From contig NZ_JBLWFK010000001.1 in the NCBI RefSeq assembly GCF_048323675.1, forward strand, positions 558,001 to 622,000: a stretch of DNA of 64,000 nt, in the 5' to 3' direction. A program made the translations under genes and the position numbers. Under the pieces are notes generated by a model. That model was given only the letters and a program-made list of their open reading frames with translations. It did no database searches and was not told the origin of the DNA. The first letter of the stretch is position 1, and each line of letters opens with the position of its first letter. Origin of the DNA: Mangrovimicrobium sp048323675. GTDB lineage: Bacteria > Pseudomonadota > Gammaproteobacteria > Pseudomonadales > Halieaceae. Positions 26,149 through 33,114 of this stretch are shown one piece after another.

Positions 26149-26457
26149 TCAATTGACGGCTTCCATCCGGATAGTGTGGTCGACCTCCCGTAAGAGCTTG
26201 CCTGCTTCGTTCACATCGATAAAGGTAGCCTGGCGCAATACCGGGTCGGTGAGATAGCAGGTTCGTGTTGAATTGCATCCGCGTGTTTTATGTAGCGACG
26301 CAATAGCATGCGAATACCCGCCAGTAGTACCTGTGGCCGCTTTTTTTGAATAGTGTGTACCGCATATCGGAAGCGTTGTGCAAGCCATATGGTTTAGTGA
26401 ATCCCGGGCGCCAGGCAGGAAGACAAATTCACTAGCGGGAAGGTTCCTGTTTTTCAC
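26149..26457 (-). CDS. Doubtful small ORF coupled to phospholipase D-like gene
   Basis: 102 codons from a GTG at 26457 that overlaps the upstream stop (GTGA) with GAGGA before it, an arrangement of translational coupling. The encoded sequence is Thr/Ser/Cys-rich with no family signature and may be a chance frame. The rest of 26075-26453 holds nothing else that I can recognise. Confidence 0.28.
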   Translation of the reverse strand: MKNRNLPASEFVFLPGARDSLNHMACTTLPICGTHYSKKAATGTTGGYSHAIASLHKTRGCNSTRTCYLTDPVLRQATFIDVNEAGKLLREVDHTIRMEAVN

Positions 26458-28019
26458 AGTTCCTCTTTAAGCATATTGCCGAGTGTTTGCTGGAATTGCT
26501 CGATCACCGAATCAGGAACCTCGAAAGCGACAGCGTCCTGGGCCGTCACTTCGCGGCTGTAGTTGAGGTCGTTTTCATAGAACAGTCGACGAAGTTGTCC
26601 TGAAAGGATTTCGTCGCGAAATACGATGGCGTTTTCACTGTTGAGCCTTTCGCTGCGCGGGTCCAGGTTGTAGGACCCCACCAGACTGATGGCGCCGTCG
26701 AATATTGCGAACTTGGAGTGCATGGTGCCCTGGCTGGGGCTCTGCTCATCCACTGCCTGCCCTGTCCATTCCCAGATACGTACGCCGGCGTCTGCGTTCG
26801 GACAGGCCGTGACCTCGGGAGCGTCATTGATAGACAAGATGTCCTTGTAGTATCCACGGCCAACCAGGCTGATCTGTGGATGGTTATTGGCTTCCGGACT
26901 GTTGGTGATCAGCCTGACAGACACGCAGCGCTGCGCCGCGGCTTTAATTGCAGTCGACAGTGCCGGGGTTGGTACGAAATAGGCATTGGCGATAAGGATT
27001 TCACGCTCTGCTTGGTGGAACAGTTTCTGGTAGCTTTGCAGTAGATAGGTTTCCTCAAGGCGCGGTCTGTTTTGCAGGAAGCGGCAGGTTGCAGGGCGGA
27101 ATTCCATTGCGGGCTGGCGTCCTTCGAGTTGTGCGACATAGCCGGCAATGGCGGGATCGGTGGTGTAGTTGATGGGCAGTTTGCCGGTGGTATCCATCAC
27201 GTTTCGTGTCGCGTCCCAGTACAGATTGGTATTGAATATGCCCCGGCTTTCCTTGATCGCGATAAAGAAATCAAAATTCCGGTCGAAAGCCGCGACCAGG
27301 TCGTTCACAACCTTACCACGCACCACGACGTCCTGGTCGCGCCAGTTCATGGCTGGATTGTTCGGGTCTGCCCGAAAATATTCATTGCCAATATTCAATC
27401 CACCAGTGACCGCCACACCGTGTTCCGTCTCTCCGTCGATGATCCACATCTTCTCGTGGTAGCGCTTGTCAGGATTTGTGAGATCATTGTGCGGCGTAAG
27501 CAAGGGCACAGGGACCTCGTTCAACCACTGCAGGGCCATCGCCTCGTAGCCCTCCACCTCGATGCCGTTCTGTTTGAGGTCGAAGAACATCCACTGGGTC
27601 TGTAGCCAGGGATTGGAGAACGCATCGACAATCACCCGTACATCCAGACCCTCGGCGCGTTTTTGTTTGAGCACTTCGGCAATGCGTACCCCCGACTCAT
27701 CGCCCCTGAAGATCAGCGTCTGGATTCGGATCGACTTTTTCGCATTCTTGAGAACCGCCATGCGTGCGGCGAATGAATCACCACCGTTGCTGATAACCGC
27801 GACTTCGCACTCCCGGGGATTGCGAACCGGGAACAAGCCGCTGAGCCCGACATCGGCGAAGGGGCTTCCGGCATAGGTGCTTTCAGGGTCTAGTACTGGT
27901 GACGCTACGTCAGTGTGTTCTGCCGCGGTCTCTGCGACGTCCGGCGCCTGCGACACGGCGGCGCAACCAGTTAATAGAGTCACAGCAAATAGGAGCAGTA
28001 GGGCGCTACGAGGTTTCAT
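26454..28019 (-). CDS. Phospholipase D/cardiolipin-synthase-like lipoprotein
   Basis: 521 residues from the ATG at 28019; a signal with lipobox LLTGC is at about 14-18, so the enzyme is anchored in the envelope. Two HKD motifs are complete: HEKMWIIDG in the first half and HSKFAIFDG in the second, each followed by a GxxN segment (VTGGLNIGNEY and VGSYNLDPRS). Its length fits the PLD-like families with a phosphatidyltransferase or nuclease fold. The reaction is phosphodiester transfer or hydrolysis; the substrate is unknown. It is next to an integration scar. Confidence 0.88.
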   Translation of the reverse strand: MKPRSALLLLFAVTLLTGCAAVSQAPDVAETAAEHTDVASPVLDPESTYAGSPFADVGLSGLFPVRNPRECEVAVISNGGDSFAARMAVLKNAKKSIRIQTLIFRGDESGVRIAEVLKQKRAEGLDVRVIVDAFSNPWLQTQWMFFDLKQNGIEVEGYEAMALQWLNEVPVPLLTPHNDLTNPDKRYHEKMWIIDGETEHGVAVTGGLNIGNEYFRADPNNPAMNWRDQDVVVRGKVVNDLVAAFDRNFDFFIAIKESRGIFNTNLYWDATRNVMDTTGKLPINYTTDPAIAGYVAQLEGRQPAMEFRPATCRFLQNRPRLEETYLLQSYQKLFHQAEREILIANAYFVPTPALSTAIKAAAQRCVSVRLITNSPEANNHPQISLVGRGYYKDILSINDAPEVTACPNADAGVRIWEWTGQAVDEQSPSQGTMHSKFAIFDGAISLVGSYNLDPRSERLNSENAIVFRDEILSGQLRRLFYENDLNYSREVTAQDAVAFEVPDSVIEQFQQTLGNMLKEEL

Positions 28020-28115
28020 TTCCGTTCTCGCCTGGGATTGCCTGTGTCTGATGGCTGCCAGCATAACCCATTGGTGGATTCCGTAAAATCCGGGGATTGA
28101 ATCGCCACCGCTTAT

Positions 28116-28479
28116 CTAGACACCAGTCAGCCGTTGTTGGTGACACCGCTCATGCTCCACCGGCGATAGCTGCTCGTTACAACTGTGGCGCCGTCTTTCG
28201 TTGATGAACCACTCGGTGTATTCAAATCTATTCGCGCTGGCGTCGCCCGGGTGTTGTAGGTTTTTTTATCCTCTGGCGCTTGAGTAACTGTGGGAATCTC
28301 CCGGCCACGGCATTGTCATGGCAGTTGCCACAGCGACTGGTGCTTCCTTCAAGGCCATGCGCTTTCAGGAATGACGTCCAGCCCTGGCTGGTGTATTGGC
28401 TGCACCGATTCGAGAGCACCACCACCTCCCCCGTCGGCTCTCGGTGCCAGACCGCAATGCTATTCGAGCTACTCGACAC
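28116..28479 (-). pseudogene. IS3-family transposase remnant (decayed DDE domain)
   Basis: The minus strand reads SIAVWHREPTGEVVVLSN, RCSQYTSQGWTSFLKAHGLE, GNCHDNAVAGRFPQLLKRQR and, after frameshifts, NRFEYTEWFINERRRH and LSPVEHE. These are IS3-type transposase orfB elements in order. The catalytic second Asp region (normally SDxGSQYT) now reads SNRCSQYT, and the catalytic Glu (normally AESFF) reads AGRFP. Both active-site residues are lost and the frame is broken, so the element is inactive. The N-terminal orfA and the terminal repeats are not seen. Confidence 0.8.
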
Positions 28480-28568
28480 CTGGTTCCCAGCCAGCGCCTC
28501 GGGTATACAGGAAGGTCCCATAAAGTCTGCCGGTATAGTCTTTATAAGCGTCTGAAATATATGGGGAA

Positions 28569-28610
28569 TGGTCCGCCTGGCAGGAGTCGGACCTGCGACC
28601 TGCCGCTTGG
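28569..28610 (-). other. tRNA 3'-end remnant (possible attachment-site scar)
   Basis: The minus strand holds GGTCGCAGGTCCGACTCC and then TGCCAGGCGGACCA: a five-base T-arm stem GCAGG/CCTGC around loop TCCGACT, an acceptor half, A73 and CCA. The 5' acceptor half, D-arm and a pairing anticodon stem are not present upstream, so it is not a whole tRNA. Partial tRNA 3' ends often remain from integrase-mediated insertion (family knowledge). It differs from the tRNA-Arg 1.3 kb away. Confidence 0.5.
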
Positions 28611-28790
28611 GAGTACCTCTGAGAGGGGCTGTTTCGGTGCAAATTAACACTACTTTGTTTAAGTGATAAACCTTGCACCACTAAGAACAATTAACCATAT
28701 AAATTGCGGGATGTTTTGATCTCAATCAATCCACGCCCTGGTCGTTCGTTGCTATTCTGGAAACAGGACATCGATGCAGGAGTCTATTCA

Positions 28791-29639
28791 ATGACTCGCG
28801 CAACCATAAGACTCCTATTCATTATCTCAAGCCTGGTGTTATCAGGCTGCAAACTGGCCCTAATTGTTGTCGAAGGCGGAGAGGTGAGGTCGGCTCGCTC
28901 TGGCACTTGCGTTGCTGGGCTCGTTTGTATGGTTGATGTAACTGATACAGGATTTTCCGACGAATTCAGAGCGGTACCTGATGAGGGGTGGTATTTCCAC
29001 AAATGGAATTCAGGCGAGAGATTCTTTTGCGGAAACTCTGCCGATCCGGAGTGCATTCTACACTTTTCTGATTTTCCTGATATTGAGAATAACGTTTATA
29101 TAAAAAAGTTGGTCAGCTCTTCGGAAGTCTTCTATCTCATGCCTGTATTCAAGCAGACACCACCCGAGATATCAGTACCCGACAATCGGCCTGTCAGGGT
29201 CAATGGACAAGAATGGTTACAACCGCAGAATTTTGTTAACTATTCTTACAATACGATAAGCACAGTCTGTCCCGACAAATTGTGCTCCGGTACTTTGCCA
29301 GGCAGCACTATTGATCTGTCCGGATATACCTGGGCCTCCAGTGATGATGTTCAGTCACTCTTCGACTTCTATGAATCTGCAGGTCGATATATCCTCGGGG
29401 ACTTTGTTTATACCAAGGCAGAAACCGATTCAGAGCTTGGTCAAGTTGTAAACCTCAACTTAATTGCGCTGTTGAGTGACGGTCCGTCCGATGTATATGG
29501 GGTATACATTGCCATGGCGTATGACGGTCAACCCTTTGCGGCAAGCAATGAGGAGTTGAGTATAGGGGCCAATCCTTTCATTAGGGAATCGGACCATGAT
29601 GACGATTATGGAGCATGGTTTTTCCGAGCTGTAGAATAG
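28791..29639 (+). CDS. Orphan lipoprotein, AT-richer, unknown function
   Basis: 282 residues from the ATG at 28791, with AGGAG eight bases upstream; an in-frame start at 28704 would precede the signal. The signal has lipobox LVLSGC. The mature part contains a GKWxxGxxFxC-like segment (HKWNSGERFFCGNSADPEC) reminiscent of bacterial repeat domains in surface proteins, then a beta-rich C-terminal part with Asp/Tyr. GC content is visibly lower than the neighbours, and codons such as ATA and AGA are used, which suggests acquisition. No function is recognised. Confidence 0.68.
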   Translation: MTRATIRLLFIISSLVLSGCKLALIVVEGGEVRSARSGTCVAGLVCMVDVTDTGFSDEFRAVPDEGWYFHKWNSGERFFCGNSADPECILHFSDFPDIENNVYIKKLVSSSEVFYLMPVFKQTPPEISVPDNRPVRVNGQEWLQPQNFVNYSYNTISTVCPDKLCSGTLPGSTIDLSGYTWASSDDVQSLFDFYESAGRYILGDFVYTKAETDSELGQVVNLNLIALLSDGPSDVYGVYIAMAYDGQPFAASNEELSIGANPFIRESDHDDDYGAWFFRAVE

Positions 29640-29754
29640 GAAATGCTTCAGCTTGATGGCGGAGGCGGTCTTTCGATAGAGCCTTGAGAAAGGGCCCCGG
29701 TATAGACGAAGAGGGCAGCGGTCATCGCCTGTATGCAGGGACGAAGATCGGCGT

Positions 29755-29937
29755 TCATTCATCTGTTTTTGAGGTGATCAGTTCAATGGAGAATGCAGAT
29801 GTGCCACGCAGGAACCATTCAGGCATGCCCAGGCTGGAGATGATACGGGTAATGCACCGCGCTGGCAGGGCCAAAGCTTTCCGGCCATCGTGAAATTGCG
29901 CCAACGCAGCCTGCGAGACAGGTAAACCCTGCTGAAA
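29755..29937 (-). pseudogene. Gene fragment abutting tRNA-Arg
   Basis: An open frame without a start codon reads SQAALAQFHDGRKALALPAR, then ISSLGMPEWFLRGTSAFSIE and LITSKTDE before TGA. The reading has protein-like composition and could be the end of a small regulator or integrative-element gene. It begins right at the 3' end of the tRNA at 29939, which is where integrated elements leave scars. There is no start codon, so it is a fragment. The rest of 29640-29938 holds nothing I recognise. Confidence 0.35.
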
Positions 29938-29938
29938 A

Positions 29939-30015
29939 TGGCACCCCGGAGACGATTCGAACGTCCGACCTAGCCCTTAGGAGGGGCTTGCTCTATCCAG
30001 CTGAGCTACCGGGGC
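29939..30015 (-). tRNA. tRNA-Arg (anticodon CCU)
   Basis: A 77-base cloverleaf on the minus strand. The acceptor GCCCCGG pairs with CCGGGGT. The D-arm has AGCTCAGCTGGATAGAGC. The anticodon stem AGCCC/GGGCT encloses loop CTCCTAA with anticodon CCT. The T-arm is GACG-TTCGAAT-CGTC-like, and the 3' end is encoded as GCCA. All conserved positions are present. It is the only complete RNA gene in the window and a typical integration site. Confidence 0.93.
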
Positions 30016-30296
30016 GGAGTAAGGGGGGGAGTATAGCAACAGCGACAACCTTCCCCAAAATGTACATCGCATGAAATTCACCCGCCACTTTTCATACTGA
30101 ATAGAGGCGGCGGGTAGCCCTTCTTCAATTCCATGGTACTCATGGAGTGTTCTATAGCATCCCCTATTATTCACTGCTCTCAATCCTGCAGAGCTACAGG
30201 CGGCGGGAATGCTGAAGAGGCGTGCATTATTCCGATTCAACCCCCGGATGGCAAGTTGCCTCTGCCACGCCAGGTTAAAAAATGTTCAGCTGGTCC
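30016..30296. other. Intergenic spacer before hsp20
   Basis: About 280 bases between the tRNA-Arg 5' end and the heat-shock promoter. Open frames here are short and have no ribosome sites. The tRNA promoter must lie in the left part on the minus strand, but I cannot fix it. Confidence 0.4.
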
Positions 30297-30325
30297 CTTG
30301 AAATTACCTCGCTTGAACCTATCTA
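30297..30325 (+). promoter_or_regulatory. Sigma-32-like heat-shock promoter of hsp20
   Basis: CTTGAAA (30297-30303) is identical to the sigma-32 -35 consensus. Fourteen bases later ACCTATCTA (30317-30325) matches the -10 consensus CCCCATNTA at most positions. It lies about 46 bases before the Hsp20 ATG. Location, spacing and the target gene all agree, so heat-shock control is likely. Confidence 0.75.
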
Positions 30326-30371
30326 TAGAGCCAACACAGTAACAACCCCGTGAAGGGAAGGGAGGTGTCAA

Positions 30372-30794
30372 ATGGCTCTGGTTCCACGCAGTAATTTGTT
30401 TGATCTCGACCGTTTCTTCGGCGACCAGTGGCCGCGGTGGACGGATAACGAAATGGGCGATTTTTTCGCTCCGCGGGTGGATGTCCGCGACGCGGAGGAT
30501 CACTTTGAAATCACCGCTGAATTGCCCGGTGTGAAGCGGGAGAATATCCAGGTTCACGTGACCGACGGCATTCTTACCCTGGAAGCGGAAAGCTCCCAGG
30601 AAGACAAGGAAGAGCGCGAGGGCCGGGTCATCCGCCAGGAGCGGCGCTACGGCAAGTTTCGCCGCAGCTTCAACCTGGGTGGGGATGTCCACGAGGAAGA
30701 TATCAAGGCTTCCTTCGTCGACGGTGTCCTCAAGCTGGAGGCGCCCAAGGTGAAGGAAAAGCCGCCGGCCCGGCGTCGCATCGAGGTCAGCTAG
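30372..30794 (+). CDS. Hsp20/alpha-crystallin small heat-shock protein
   Basis: 140 residues with GGGAGG upstream of the ATG. The alpha-crystallin domain runs from about 33 to 128 and contains APRVDVRDAEDHFEITAELPG, the GILTLEAES strand and the closing GVLKLEAPK, which aligns with the family's GVL signature. The C-terminal IEV replaces the usual IxI anchor motif. It is an ATP-independent holdase that keeps unfolding proteins soluble. A sigma-32-like promoter precedes it. Confidence 0.95.
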   Translation: MALVPRSNLFDLDRFFGDQWPRWTDNEMGDFFAPRVDVRDAEDHFEITAELPGVKRENIQVHVTDGILTLEAESSQEDKEEREGRVIRQERRYGKFRRSFNLGGDVHEEDIKASFVDGVLKLEAPKVKEKPPARRRIEVS

Positions 30795-30912
30795 GCGGAA
30801 ATACAGGCCAGTGGCCGGGGCATCCCAGGTTGTGCAGGTTTGTGCAGCCCGGGTTTCCCGGTCCACACTCTTTCAACCGTTCGTTGAGAACTCTCCGGAA
30901 GGATTTGCCGGG

Positions 30913-33114
30913 TTACAAGGCGCTCATCTTCTCCGGCTTTCCCCAGGCCAGGTAAAGCTGGTTCAGGCGCTTCCGGGCCTCTTCCAGCAGGTCCGGGTCT
31001 GCTGTCGCTCCCTCTTCCATGTACTGGTAGCTTTCCAGTAATAATGGCTCCGCAGCGGCGTAGTTGCCCGTGTCTACCAGGGCCATGCCGTGGACCCCAA
31101 TGGCTTTAATCGTCATTTCGTGGCCCTCTGACAGCGAAGCCCGCAGGTCCGTTTCCGCTTGTGCCGCCAGCGGCAGCGCTTCAACAGCCCGGTGCAGGTC
31201 CAGCAGAGCCTCCGCCAACGCCATCCGGGTTACCGCGGTGCTGGGGTGTGTCGTCCCCAGTTGTTGTTCCTGCAGCGTCAGTGCCCTGCGCAGCAGGGGC
31301 TCAGCCTGGTCCGCATAACCTGCCTCGATTTGCCACTGGCCCAGCATTCTCAGGGTAAAGGCGACGTCCGGATGCTCCTTGCCCAGTGTTGTGTACTGCA
31401 TATCCAGCGCTTCGTTGGCGATGACAAAGGCCTGTTCGGTGTCGCCGCTGTCGTGCAGGGTGCGGGCGAGATTGGTCATCAGTTGTGCGATCGCCGGATG
31501 TGAGTCCCCAAGCAATTCCGTCTGCATGGTTATAGCATCTACGTAGAGTCGCCGAGCATCATCGTATTTGCCTTCAAGACGATAGGTTTGCGCCAGGTTG
31601 CCCATGGTGATCGCTATCACCGGATGGGCGCCGGGATACAATTCCCGGTTCATATCCAGCGCCTGGGCATAGAGGATTTCCGCTTCCTGGATGCTGCCTT
31701 CGGTTTCCAGAATCAACGCAAGGTTGTTGATGTTTTCAGCGAGGTCGGGGTGCGGGTCGTTGCCGAAAATTTCCCGGCGCAGCCGCAGCGCTTCGCGCAA
31801 CTGCTTCTCGGCTTCATCCATGTTGCCCTGGTCGAACTGGTTGAGCCCGACTTCCTCGATGGCGTCGGCAACAGATGGGTCATTCTTGCCATACAGCCGA
31901 AGTCGTTCCTCCAGGACTTCCCGCAACAGTGGTTCCGCTCGGGCGTATTCGCCCTCGCGGTAGTAGAGTTCGGCCATCGCCGCGGTAATGTCGAGGTGCA
32001 GCACGCTGTTTCCCTGGCCTGCGGCTTCCAGTTCCTGCAGGGCCTGCCGGTACAGCGCGTCCGCGTCTTCATAGCTGGCCTGCTCGGTGGTGACGTTGGC
32101 CAGGTTGAACAGGGTGTTGGCGCTTTCCTGCGGTGTCGGCCCGGAGAGCCTGTCGCGCAGCGCTACCGCGTCGCGCAGCATGCCGCTGGCGTCATCGTAG
32201 AGGCCGAGGTTGGTGTACACCTTGCCGATGGTATCCATCAGGCTGGCCTGGATGGTGGGCTGGTCACTCAGCTCATTGCGGATACGGTCCGCGCCGCGGG
32301 TCAGGATTTCCCGCGCGGTAATATTGCGTCCGCGAGCCTCGCCGGGGTCGGAAACGGCAAACAGGTCGATCATGAAGCTGGCGGTCTGCTTGGCGGTTTC
32401 CGCCTCCTGTTCCGCCCGCACCCGTTGTCGCTCGGCTTCGATACGCGCGATCACTGCGGTGGCCGCGAGCCCGGTGGCGAACAACATGCCGGCCACGGCT
32501 GACACGGAGATCCACGCCAGGCGCCGATTGCGGCGTTGCAGTTCCCGCTGCCGCAGGTCGTCAAAGCCGAGGCCGAGCATGCCGGCGATAAGCTTGATGC
32601 GGGCGTTGGCTTTGCCGTCCTTGCCCGGGCGCACGTCCGCCGCAATGGGTTCGGCCGGTACGTCACTGAGCTCGCCATCGGCACCGAGCTGGAAGCGCAG
32701 CGCTGCGGGGAAGCATTCCTGGTCATCCTCGCCGGGAATACCGCTGGAGTAGGGCTCGCCGTCGACAATCAGGGAAAAAATGCGCTCCGACCGTCCCATG
32801 CGCTTGTAGGCGAGAATTTCCTCATTTACCCAATGGGAGCGCGCCGAGGCGCGCGAGCAGATCACGATCAGGGTCGCCGAGTCTTCCAGTGCGCTGGTCA
32901 GTTTCTCGCCGAGGTCTGTCGCGCTGGCCAGCTCCTCGCGGTCGCGAAACACCGGTGCGAGTTTCGCCGGCACCGTGCCGAGAGCGGTTTTTTGTCCCAC
33001 CAGGCGGCGGGGAATCCGGTAGGTCTCGAGCGACTTGTGCAGCCAGCGGGCCCAGTCCTCGTTGGCGTGCGCGTAGCTGATGAAAGCGCGGTACCGGTAG
33101 CGGGATTCAGTCAT
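30913..33114 (-). CDS. TIR-TM-TPR protein (candidate NADase effector or sensor)
   Basis: 733 residues. The N-terminal TIR domain (about 8-120) begins YRAFISYAHANEDWARWL. SHWVNEE at 93-99 places Glu98/Glu99 near the catalytic Glu of NAD-cleaving TIR domains. A single TM helix is at about 199-222 (RLAWISVSAVAGMLFATGLA). About a dozen TPR units (about 285-725) follow, e.g. QASLMDTIGKVYTNLGLYDDA and LAQTYRLEGKYDDARRLY. It overlaps the upstream TrkA-N/RyR gene by eight bases, so the two are co-translated. NAD cleavage is inferred and untested. Confidence 0.85.
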   Translation of the reverse strand: MTESRYRYRAFISYAHANEDWARWLHKSLETYRIPRRLVGQKTALGTVPAKLAPVFRDREELASATDLGEKLTSALEDSATLIVICSRASARSHWVNEEILAYKRMGRSERIFSLIVDGEPYSSGIPGEDDQECFPAALRFQLGADGELSDVPAEPIAADVRPGKDGKANARIKLIAGMLGLGFDDLRQRELQRRNRRLAWISVSAVAGMLFATGLAATAVIARIEAERQRVRAEQEAETAKQTASFMIDLFAVSDPGEARGRNITAREILTRGADRIRNELSDQPTIQASLMDTIGKVYTNLGLYDDASGMLRDAVALRDRLSGPTPQESANTLFNLANVTTEQASYEDADALYRQALQELEAAGQGNSVLHLDITAAMAELYYREGEYARAEPLLREVLEERLRLYGKNDPSVADAIEEVGLNQFDQGNMDEAEKQLREALRLRREIFGNDPHPDLAENINNLALILETEGSIQEAEILYAQALDMNRELYPGAHPVIAITMGNLAQTYRLEGKYDDARRLYVDAITMQTELLGDSHPAIAQLMTNLARTLHDSGDTEQAFVIANEALDMQYTTLGKEHPDVAFTLRMLGQWQIEAGYADQAEPLLRRALTLQEQQLGTTHPSTAVTRMALAEALLDLHRAVEALPLAAQAETDLRASLSEGHEMTIKAIGVHGMALVDTGNYAAAEPLLLESYQYMEEGATADPDLLEEARKRLNQLYLAWGKPEKMSAL

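Noticed and set aside
29684..29893. A 69-codon plus-strand frame before tRNA-Arg
   Set aside because: It has no ribosome site or motif, and the opposite strand gives a more protein-like reading.
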